From Fragilaria crotonensis (Eukaryota; Bacillariophyta; Fragilariophyceae; Fragilariales; Fragilariaceae), in contig JAKSYS010000754.1 in the NCBI GenBank assembly GCA_022925895.1, forward strand, positions 1-27,405: DNA of 27,405 bases, given 5' to 3'. This document shows, in pieces, positions 18,831-27,405 of this stretch. The notes under the pieces were generated by a model that worked only from the letters and a program-made list of their open reading frames with translations, was not told the DNA's origin and made no database searches. Made by a program: the position numbers and the translations under genes. The first letter of the stretch is position 1, and each line of letters opens with the position of its first letter.

Positions 18831-19620
18831 TCATAAACACCATTCAAGGCTCTCTTGAAGATCAAGAAAACCAGATTTATGAAGGATGAAGTCAATCTGT
18901 ATGTGGCACTCATTAACTTTCCATGTAGCATTGGTACATTTTGTATACATGGGGAGAGGAGCGTTATCGGCAAGTTTGAAGGGTATCTTACGTTCTGCAG
19001 GCTGAACATCGACATTCAAGGGGCGGATGAATGTATCCTAAAACACGCATCGCCTCGTCGGGTTTCTTGCGAACGTTGAATTGCACCATCCCATACTGCA
19101 GTGTAATGGGTTCCAGAGGCAAACGCCGGCATCCACCGAGGATGTCACACATTGTCTTGTCAATTGCCAAAGGACACGCAAGTAACATGTCGTTTGGGTT
19201 CTTGCATAGGGAGTGGTGGGTTTTGAGGTATGATCGCCCGGTGTTCAGATCGCCAATCACGTTGCCGCTGGGAACTGCATATGGATCATGATCTGGATTC
19301 CAGTCGCCATCAAAGATATAGTTGGCATCAACATTATGGTGCCCACAGGAAAGGAGATCAGCAAAAATGGCAGATGCCTGGAATTAGGCAACTTTGTGTA
19401 TGGAAGGTGAAACGTATCCAATATTGGCTTTAACTCATCTCTGTTATGACGCTTCGTCACCCTGGACAAAACAGTCTTTCAAGATGTGATCGCGGAATGA
19501 AAGAAGACATGACCACTGCAAACGTACCTAATTGTCCATTGCATGGCCTCGCTCATATGCTTTCATTGGTGAACCGATCTTGCTAAGCGTTTGAAGTAGA
19601 TCAAGTTCAACCATTTCCTG
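18831..19620 (-). pseudogene. relict transposable-element protein of a diatom high-copy family
   Basis: Fragments in different frames read in order on the minus strand: about 19620-19530 EMVELDLLQTLSKIGSPM; 19330-19262 FDGDWNPDHDPYAVPSGN; 19260-18995 GDLNTGRSYLKTHH, then LAIDKTMCDILGGCRRLPLEPITL and RVLGYIHPPLE; 19019-18834 HIQIDFILHKSGFLDLQ. The succession of a GD..TG segment, an IDKT motif, LEP, an R-K-A-R-LGYI block and a QIDFIL..SGFLDLQ block is one I associate with large repeated ORFs in diatom genomes, possibly related to Plavaka/KDZ-type transposases. Frameshifts (about 19000) and stops (about 19385 and 19530) make it non-functional. The superfamily assignment is tentative. Confidence 0.55.
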
Positions 19621-20579
19621 ACGCAAAAAATGTGAGATTGAGACCCTTGTCATCAAGAGAATTGATGTGCTCTTGACTGCTGGTATGATACCAGCATGGA
19701 AGACTCAGGAATATCTTCCTCCTCATGTACTCCTACTACCCTTGCTTATGTTTATTCCTCGGAAATTGAGTAATTCTGAGGATGTTAGGGGTTCTGGATG
19801 AACTTCTCCTTCTCCGGACGGGAGACCTTCTTCGTCATCCATGGCGGGGAAATCATCTTCCTTCTCGGCGGCAGCAACATGAGTAGACACGCCACCTATC
19901 CGGGACGTGAAGGGGAGACTACCATCCCCACTGATCATGGAATGTGAAGCAGCGGCGGAAGCGAAGATGGCATGGCGAGAAAACGGTCAATGACGCACCA
20001 GATTGGACTGGTTATCTGTCAGCTTGTCATCGTCGAAATAATCAAACCGGGTGATGTGATCTGTGGAGACGGGATGCGATCTCTTGCGATGCTGCATTGC
20101 TCTCCCTTGTTTGTCAAAACAATCTTTGCCTGGTCGATCAATATTGGAGGCACACTGTGGGAAATGAGCAAGATGACAAGAACATCTGACGAGCCTTTAC
20201 CTCACAACCAAACGAGTTGCAACATTCCTTCTTCTCTGGGGATGGACAGAGGTTACTGTGCTTTAGAAGAATGCGAGTATTGTTGTTCATTGTTGTAGAG
20301 AAAGCATTCTTGCTCATGCAATAACAACAATGTTAATGAAACACTGAGGAAAATGACATGCTGGTGCAAAATACTGTGGTAGTCATGAAGATGAAAACGG
20401 GATACAAATTCCCTCGACATGTCAAGGCGGGAAGAATGGCCTAGGTGTACAGAAATGCATGTCATTGGCAAAACCCTACATGTTCATTGTTTCAAAAATT
20501 TGAACGAATCATAACTGCTAAATAAATCTGTGAAAGAGAGTCAGTTTTTAAAAATATTGATACAAGATTGAGTATCCCC
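19621..20579. other. no supported gene, possible remnants of neighbouring elements
   Basis: An acidic 71-codon minus frame at 19723-19938 (AAAEKEDDFPAMDDEEG) could be the decayed N-terminal end of the relict to its left. A 19-bp palindrome lies at 19678-19696. The plus frame at 19972-20298 lacks support. Confidence 0.4.
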
Positions 20580-21734
20580 ACGTCACAAAATTGTCCAAAA
20601 CTGTACCATTTGGTGATGGGCGTACAGCCCGCAACGTTCTGAGGTAACACATGCATCAGAATTGCTTCGGAGAGCTGCTTCCGACATGATCCGTGTCTTA
20701 ACAGAATCATACTTGTCATTGCAAATTTAGAGCGGGTATCAATCCCTCTATACCCCTATTCAACCAGCCCCTCCAGAATTGAGTGCTGCTGCTTGTGACA
20801 TTGACATACTCTTCAAAGTTCCTTCTGCGCTGTTTGCCATTGTAGACGGTCAATTGGAGATTCTGTTCAGCTTTGGTTGCCATGCTGTCAACATTGTTGG
20901 TTCCCAAGTAGTGAGTCCTCCACTCCGCGAGGCATGCCATCCTCCCGTCATGAGTTTGTTGAGCATCCGTTACATACGTCCAACACGACTTCTCTTGAGT
21001 AATACGCGCGATGATTTCCCAGACTTGTTTCTATCAGTTAACCAAGTAGGTTGGGTCAGGATTGCGTACCCCAGTCGCCAAGATCCAAGAGTGGGGAGCG
21101 CGCGCAATCATTTCAGCCTGCTGAACAGTTACGACCCCCCCCCCTCGGATTCAACAATAGGGACCGCTTTGTCCTTGCGGACTACATATGCCAAGGGAAT
21201 CATCTTGTTTCCAAGGTAGGAGCATAGTTATTCATGGATTGCTATATTGTTTAGGCCAATCCTTGGCGTAATCATCGGAACATCATCGGAAGCCTTCCAG
21301 GTGTCTTCATAGTCATGTAACTCACGGATCAAGTGAATGTTCTTGAGAGTCACATCTGCTGGTGTGACGAACATGCCAATGCGGACTTGGTGGCAAAGGT
21401 AGAGCGCTGCAAGTTTTAAGTTTGCTTTGGCTCTGACGCTCACCTGGATCCCAGGGTTGGGAACAGCATCACCGGCGGTGTTGACTTGTCCAGGGTTTCC
21501 CAGACAACAAAGTAACTTGGCATGGTTTGAAATCTTGTCATCGGACAAGAGTCTGATCTCCTCCAAGGAGTTGATCCCCTGCTTGTCCGTGATGGCCTGG
21601 GTGGCAGCCTCAAGGAAGCCAATGGGGACAAGGGTGGTGCAAACAGTGGCAGGTTCCATGTTCATTGAAGGTAGGCTTCTCAAGTTTTCAGTTTGCTGCA
21701 TGATGTTTTGATAAGTTTCCGTGTTCACTCTCAC
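20580..21734 (-). pseudogene. Copia-type retrotransposon gag relict
   Basis: The 5' block, 21734-21228, reads as an intact 168-codon frame: GFLEAATQAITDKQGINSLEEIRLL, then VPNPGIQVSVRAKANLKLAALYL. It is followed in the same frame after one stop (GAATAA, about 21230) by YLGNKMIPLAYVVRKDKAVP. A C10 run at 21135-21144 (G10 on the coding strand) breaks the frame. Then AEMIARAPHS, tandem stops TGA TAG near 21040, VWEIIARITQ, CWTYVTDAQQTHDGRMA and THYLGTNNVDSMATKAEQN follow. The final frame-shifted part reads QHSILEGLVE-stop-GYRGIDTRSKF and VKTRIMSEAALRSNSDACVT. The succession (zinc-finger-less N-terminus, IPLAYVVR, CWTYI..A..T.DGR, HYLG.N, GY.GID, VKT.I) is that of diatom Copia-like gag polyproteins as I know them. 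Clearly dead. No pol, primer-binding site or paired LTRs found in this window. Confidence 0.75.
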
Positions 21735-22564
21735 TACTCTTGCATAAGTAGATTATGGATGGAACAGTATCCTTGTCAGTTAGGTGTTATTCCAATTAAG
21801 ATATATAATTGAATCACCTAATAAAGATATGTCGTACATCTGGTATCCAGTACCAAAATGTTGATATCGGTTTACCCGAATGGATCGGGAAGGAACGGGA
21901 GCATCCTCCGTATCCTTTCTAATGCGGTATATCCACAGGAAAGTCCGTTGGATGGATATACGTACTATAGGCCAATGTACCATCCACATTTAATGTGCAC
22001 TAGCCAGGGTACCAGGAAAAGCAGCTCAACGCATGCCCAGGCTCGCAACGTTTCATCATGGCCATGACTCATGAATCCGGCATGGTGACGGCTGCCGACG
22101 GCCGTCGTTGATCAACTTTTAAACCCATTGACAAATGGTTCATTCAAGACATAGCAGCAAAGATCCGACGCAACCAATTAATGCTGATTTGATCTGATAA
22201 ACTGAGTTGCGTACATCGAGCAACGATAGACGAACTAAACGGACGAATAAACGTTGTGCGGCCATGCGTGGGTGCTCCATTGGCTCCTACTATACTACTG
22301 GCTATCGTGTACTGTACTCCGTCTACCGGTACCTTTTGTCATACTTTGCGATGTTCTAGAGTAGCCAGTGACTGTGTCTCATTCGAATTCGAAAACTGCG
22401 ACACAACACACAGAGTTCTCACAGCGCCACCACACATCAACACAGGTTCAATAATCGTCTACTGAGTACTACTAAGTCACTCTGAATCCTCAAGATCGAA
22501 TCCTTCGATTGTACTCGAACAGCCGCAAGACTCATTATTCCAGGTCCTTCAATCACGAGAGGCC
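21735..22564. other. intergenic, hairpin at 21780-21821
   Basis: No gene. It holds a two-stem inverted repeat at 21780-21821 and a GTAC-containing part at about 22300-22330. The last 100 bp should include the promoter of the 22565 gene. Retrotransposon LTR sequence may be here but I could not delimit it. Confidence 0.45.
21780..21821. repeat. hairpin-forming inverted repeat
   Basis: Outer arms TTAGGTG and CACCTAA, inner arms CAATTA and TAATTG, nested around a short AT loop. It lies just outside the 5' end of the gag relict and could mark an element terminus. Confidence 0.55.
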
Positions 22565-23406
22565 ATGATTTCAAACAAGCTTGTATTGATGTCGCTCGCC
22601 CGGAGCCGCAGTTCGAACGCTGCGACGATGGTTCGTCGTGCAATTCCTGCCGTGTCTTTGTCACACCGCTGGCACACCGCCTCTGCTGTTCGCGAGCCAG
22701 CTCTCGCCGAAACAAATGCAGTTCATGCAGTCCAAACTGATATGGTGAGGTCGGCTGTGAAAGAACTGCTTGAGCAGAAAGAGGCTACCAAAACGATCAC
22801 TGTTGAGCAACTTCAACAGAGCTATCAGAGTTTCAAGGTAGGTGCTTGTTGACAGCCGTGTGACACATAATTTTCGTACTCCAGTACTGGTACTATACGA
22901 TTCGTTCGTCGTCCTACTACAGTACCAGTATTGATGATGCGTCCGCATGTCCTTGTTCGGTGCGTATTCCGTCGATTCAACAACTTCTTCAAATCTTCAC
23001 AAAACGATGTTGTGTATCATATGAAGCACTCTGAGTTCCGAGTACAGGCTCTACTCTCTTCACGTCGTTTGTATCAGGATTGCTCACGAAGTATTTACTC
23101 TTTTCTTGCGAACCTGGCTTTGCTGCTGTTATCCACCCATAACAGAGTCTATTACAAGAGGCAAGGTTGTGCATCGCGGATTGTGAGGAGTCCAAGGTTG
23201 CTGGCGGCGAGGAACACCAACAGGAGGTGGTGCAAGCCTCAAAAGCAGTTGACGATGCATTCGCGGCGTACCTGGACATGTTGGAAGAATTTCAAGGATG
23301 TGATGAGGAACTGCGCAAACGATTTGCTGAGGAACGCGAAGAGAGTACCGTGCAACTGAAGGCATTGCGCAATGAGCTGGACAAAATTCTACCACTCAGT
23401 CCCTAG
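22565..23406 (+). CDS. putative mitochondrial coiled-coil protein (2 exons)
   Basis: Exon 1 is 22565-22837 and exon 2 is 23146-23406, joined in phase 0 across a 308-nt intron (GTAGGT...ATAACAG); the product is 177 aa. The first 45 residues are rich in Arg, Ser, Ala and Leu with no acids (SLARSRSSNAATMVRRAIP...HRWHT), a good mitochondrial presequence. A downstream Met at 22589 is an alternative start. The rest is hydrophilic, helical and heptad-like: VKELLEQKEATKTITVEQLQ, SKAVDDAFAAYLDMLEEF, then Glu/Arg-rich FAEEREESTVQLKALRNELDK. There is no catalytic motif and I do not recognise the family. A small matrix or inner-membrane assembly or structural protein is plausible but inferred. The intron contains a GTAC-rich island (22870-22930). 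The stop is 101 bp from the stop of the convergent kinase. Confidence 0.75.
22838..23145 (+). other. 308-nt intron with embedded GTAC island
   Basis: Four times longer than most introns modelled here. The stretch 22875-22930 carries several GTAC palindromes of the type otherwise found between genes. The acceptor is preceded by a TG/C-rich tract ending CCATAACAG. Confidence 0.65.
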
Positions 23407-23507
23407 GACCCTATTTTGTACCTATCCACTCCCCATGAAAACAGTGTAATAAGTTATGTCTAAGAATGTTAACACATAGTTCATGGCTTCTGAGCAGAGC
23501 AAGCACA

Positions 23508-26500
23508 TTAAGCAAGGCCATAACGCCCTCCCTCTCCAAACGGATCCTTGGTTGCCCTAAACTCCCCCGGCACTGTCGCATGTCGAATAGGGGGGAAATC
23601 TTCATCAACAGATAGATCCAAGGCGTTCCCATTTTCACCTACGGTCGCGAGGGGAGCAATAGACTGCTGCCCTTCTTCAGCTGCAAACCCTGACATGCCA
23701 GCTTTGCTCAAATCGGACGATAGACACGACAGCATCTGAGTCATGTCGGAGTTCGTCTTCTGTCTCCTGCCGCGACCTCCACGTATGTTGGCCTTTTCTA
23801 CCAATGCTGCTTGTTCTTCTTTGGTTTTTCTCAACCAAGATCCGACGGCCTCAGAAGAAATCTGCTTCTTGAGACCGCGACGCAGGACAAGACCGGCTCC
23901 TACGGGGCCAACCTCATCATGACCTCCAGCTTCGCTCCGGGCGGAGAGAATCTCATGAGCTTTTCTCGCCTGTTGCTCCTCAAAACGCTTCGTCGCTTCC
24001 AATACAGCCAAACGCATCTGACGATGGGCTCTATACAACTTGCGATTGACCACCAAGGCTGATTTCGACTCATTTTTGACATCTCTTTCGATCGCTTCGT
24101 CGCTATGATCATGTTCCGGCAACATCATTGCACGCCGAGCATCTGCGCCAAAAGACGGTACCTCGTGATCATCGATGTCGGGATCTTGATCATCAACAGA
24201 ACGAGACCGCCGGCGAACATACGGAGCCGGGCGCTTGGTGAATAAGGGTAGAGGCCCCAATTCTGGGAAGTTTGGTGCCTGTTCGGCGTGGCTACCCGTC
24301 GGAAGCGAAAGAGGACGGAAAGCGTCAGTGGTGTGAGGTGGAACAGGCGAACCAAAGCCGACATTAACAGTGCTCGAAAGCATCTCGTTGTCATCATCAT
24401 CATCCATCGAAAGTGGCAAATCGAGATCAGGCGCATTGAACGCTATGTTTTGGTTGTACACCGGCGTGACGGGTGGAGTACCAAGGGAGTTCCTTGCTGA
24501 ATTACGACGGAGCGACTCTCTGGAGCTACTCTTTATCATATCAGCGCCTCCCTCGGCACCGGTACTAACAACTCCTGCATCTGACACAACAATCGTGTCA
24601 CCGTTTGGCAAAACCAACGAGCTATCTGATGTCGGAGCAATTCCTTCATCAGGATCGTGGGTTTCGTGAACAACGTGAAGTTTCTGAGACATTGGGAGTT
24701 CATGCACGACCTCGGCCTCACGTGTTTGTCCTTTCATAAGCAGAATGAAATCATCATACGTGATTCTTGCGTGGTGGCATTTGCAAGCTTTCATGCTATC
24801 AATCCACATGCTCCGCATTGCATCCTCGCTTTGGATTGGGTCGTTTCCCATCAAGTCCATCATGTTCTCGAACGTGATGTATCCCTTATGGTCGCTGTCC
24901 AGCCGGTCAAACGCAAGGCGCAAATTTCTATCGTCGACTTGACACTGAGAAAGGCCAGCCGCAATGAATTCGTGCCAGTGAATACGTTGTTCAGTCTTGC
25001 GAACACGCATCGCGTTGAAAATGTCTTCGACCTCCGTCTCGGTCAGCGCGCCCAGGCTTCCTGCGCCTGCATTGGTCATTAGGACTTGCTTCAGCGCCTT
25101 GAGAGAAATTTCTCCAGAACCGTCGGTGTCCATCTTCTCAAACTCTCTCCTCAGGTCCTTAATTTGGTCAGAGAGCAAAGTAAAGCTGAGGACTTCACAT
25201 AGGAGCTTTCTCATGTCAGAGAATTCTTTGAAAGAGACAAGTGCTTTCACAACATTGGGATTCAGAATGTGGTCGTCTCCTTTCATGTCACGACTTGCCC
25301 ATTCGCGAAGCCAGGTATGCTTCTGCGCGTCTCTGGCCGTTGGTCGCATCTTCGGGTCTGTCACAAGAAGCTTCGATATGAAGTCTCTGGCCTGGGGACT
25401 GACTATGGACCAAACTTCTTCAGGTTCGAACTTGAAGGCTCCGCTAAGGATGTTGGATCTAACGGTCATCAAGGGTTCGGGACCTCCGCAACCGCCGAAG
25501 GGCGGGTCACCACTGAGCAAAAGGTATGCGATAACTCCAATCGCCCAAATATCACACCTTTCATCATATTTTCCTCGAATGACTTCAGGGGCGACAGTAT
25601 AGGGAGTGCCAACTGCCTCATTATGAACCTCGCCGAACTTGAAATGTTTACTCAACCCAAAATCTAGGAAACAGTGTCAGGTGTCGATTTCAGTCGTCGG
25701 GCCGCCGACATAATGCGCAATGACTGATGACTCACCGATCATCTTCAACTCCGCATCCGGACTGGTTGACGAGAATAGAAAGTTTTCAAGCTTGAGGTCG
25801 CGGTGGATGATTCCCTTCGAATGAAGATATCTCACTGCACACAACATTTGCTTAACCAAGCGAGCACATTCACCTTCAGTGTAGTGGTAATCAGGCTGCT
25901 CATCCAATCGATCAAATAGCTCTCCACCGAAACACAATTCTTGCACGAGATATATCTCAGAGTGGCTCTCGTAAACTTCCTCGAGACGCACTATGTTTGG
26001 ATGATCCAGCTGGCACATAATGAAGATCTCTTCTCGAAGCTGTTGGAGACCTTCGGGAGAGTCGACGAGCCCGAGGTCAAGACACTTTACGGCATACTTG
26101 ACTCCGGTGGCCTTGTGTGACACAAGGCGAACAAGCCCAGAGATACCCGAACCTAAGACAGGGCCGTGGTGTACACCATCATAAACTTCTTCGATAGGTT
26201 TTCCGAACGGAACTTCAATGTGAACCATGTTCCGCTTCAGTTCGCCTTCTTCTCTCCTAGCTTCGATCATGGAGTCCAGCCCCAACACACTACTTGAATG
26301 CCTGATCACCTTCACTTCGTTCGTGGAGTTGGCACGGTCACGTCCATGATTTGAACCATCCAATGAACGGGAGTCCACAGGCGTAGATCCTCCTGAGGAG
26401 TAACCAGGGGAGTAACCTCTCCCGTTGCCTCCATCAGAGAGAGGAGGCTTCACAACGGACCCGCCAAGTGCTGCAGCGCTTGTTTCACTTCGAGGTGAAA

Positions 26501-26828
26501 GCGCAGATTTGACGCCCGCATTCACTGCGTTGTTTCGTAGAAGGTGGAGGTAAGACGTATGTATTCACATAGCACAATCGACTCAGAAGACCTCGTTCGT
26601 TCGTTCCTCTTCGTCGACTACGAAGCGCGATCAGCAGGGAACAAGACCACAAAGCATGCGACCATCAGGACAGTCAGCAGCAATAATCAACTCCGACCTC
26701 GGAGAATAGATATCAACAGCGGTCGAAAATCTCCAGTACTCACCATGTTCCTTGCCGACTCTCGCTGCCTTGTTGGGAGGCTTACCAACCACGACGGCTC
26801 CAGCGTTGTTGCTTTGACATGAACCCAT
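23508..26828 (-). CDS. calcium-dependent protein kinase (CDPK) with long C-terminal extension (3 exons)
   Basis: Exons 26828-26744, 26524-25736 and 25663-23508; introns of 219 nt (GTGAGT...ACGCAG) and 72 nt (GTGAGT...TCCTAG), both phase 1; 1009 aa. It starts MGSCQS, a Gly2 myristoylation plus Cys4 palmitoylation signal typical of membrane-anchored CDPKs. Kinase domain about 148-414: GSGISG loop (153-158), YAVK Lys175, HRDLKLEN (Asp271), DFG (Asp292, created by splicing), VAPE and WAIG. The catalytic set is complete. EF-hand region about 457-605: EF1 DTDGSGEISLKA (470-481) and EF3 DSDHKGYITFEN (547-558) look able to bind Ca2+; EF2 and EF4 lack acidic loop residues. Residues about 605-1009 are a disordered Ser/Asp/Glu/Arg-rich tail, not usual in CDPKs, with basic RRGLKKQ and RGGRGRRQK patches. 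Ca2+-regulated Ser/Thr phosphorylation is the expected role. Confidence 0.92.
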
Positions 26829-27405
26829 TTAGTAGTTGTGACCTGTGGCGCCCCGGACCGTCTCGCTTGAGCATGAATGCAACGCAAACAACAGAGTAAA
26901 GGTCACAGAGCCACGTTCTCAGCCTTATGGCAAATCGACCTGAGCGTGGAGAAGGAATTGTGCTTCTTCTCTTTCATGACCGACGTATTCTGAGTACGCA
27001 TGACGTAGTGGCAGTAATGCGTTACCGTTGTGATACTACCGCCAGTACAATTGTACAGTACTATTCATTCGAAATCTGAAGCATGGCTGACGACTATCAC
27101 GTCATACTTAACAAGCATGCCAACAGGTGTACGAGTACAATACTGTGTCACATGTACGTACATACTTACGAAACACTGGTAGTACCTTTTCCATGTACAG
27201 TACTGACTCGAGGTACTGAAAGTCGGTCTTCCGTGGTACTCGTACAGTGTATGCTTACCCAGTACAACTTGTGCTCCACCACGGAAGACAACTTGTATGC
27301 ATACTCGTAGTACAAGGTACAAGGGACAAGTACCTATGCTGATAGCATGATTTATCGTAGAGGACTTGTCCAGTTATGGGCATACAGTGGCAGCACTAGG
27401 TACAA
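26829..27405. other. CDPK upstream region, GTAC-rich, with 12-bp inverted repeat
   Basis: No gene. 26829-26990 is the likely promoter and 5' UTR of the kinase. 27040-27320 is a dense GTAC island, with an inverted repeat GTCTTCCGTGGT / ACCACGGAAGAC at 27226-27237 and 27278-27289. Confidence 0.6.
27226..27289. repeat. perfect 12-bp inverted repeat with 40-nt spacer
   Basis: GTCTTCCGTGGT at 27226-27237 and its exact reverse complement at 27278-27289. The spacer contains two GTAC sites. Foldback element or transcribed hairpin are both possible. Confidence 0.75.

Noticed and set aside
24997-25602. 201-codon plus-strand frame opposite the CDPK
   Set aside because: Lies exactly over the conserved kinase and EF-hand exon; no family signature.
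1-27405. tRNA, rRNA and CRISPR arrays
   Set aside because: I looked for T-loop GTTCRA-type sequences and spaced direct repeats and found none convincing; the GTAC islands are irregular, not repeat-spacer arrays.

Overview
This is nuclear DNA of a stramenopile alga, most likely a pennate diatom. The genes are protein-coding with short GT-AG introns (61, 68, 72, 77, 80, 219 and 308 nt in my models). They form tight tail-to-tail pairs separated by repeat-laden intergenic DNA. Two of the dead elements resemble transposable-element proteins that are abundant in diatom genomes. The identification rests on family recognition from memory; no search was run.

Layout. 677-1629 (-): three-exon four-TM membrane protein, tentatively Orai-like (store-operated Ca2+ channel superfamily), with one apparent frameshift. 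4033-5442 (+): inositol-tetrakisphosphate 1-kinase with a large insertion. 5490-5912 (-): GNAT acetyltransferase, tail-to-tail with the kinase. 6504-7304 (+): unrecognised 266-aa protein. 7871-8692 (+): M50B-like membrane metalloprotease with an HEMSH zinc motif. 8693-11848: mostly gene-poor, with one doubtful TM-rich reading frame at 10581-11426 (-). 11849-12518 (+): THO complex subunit 7, interrupted at a G6 run. 12534-13403 (-): three-exon chorismate-lyase/UTRA-fold-like protein, whose stop lies only 15 bp from the THOC7 stop. 13711-17264: an almost intact DDE transposon with terminal inverted repeats, TA at both ends and a transposase with three 1-nt frameshifts. 18831-19620 (-) and 20580-21734 (-): remains of a second transposable-element protein and of a Copia-type gag. 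22565-23406 (+): two-exon, probably mitochondrial coiled-coil protein. 23508-26828 (-): three-exon calcium-dependent protein kinase with an MGSC acylation motif and a C-terminal extension of about 400 residues.

The genes do not form one pathway. Two could belong to Ca2+ signalling (Orai-like channel, CDPK) and one to inositol phosphate signalling (ITPK), but linkage on a eukaryotic chromosome does not imply a shared function. Intergenic DNA carries islands very rich in the palindrome GTAC, a recurrent CATATGACATA-type inverted repeat, and a GGAAGTC-type heptamer repeat at two sites.

One-base frame disruptions recur in otherwise convincing coding sequences, several of them at homopolymers. 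Residual assembly error should be excluded before any gene is called dead.
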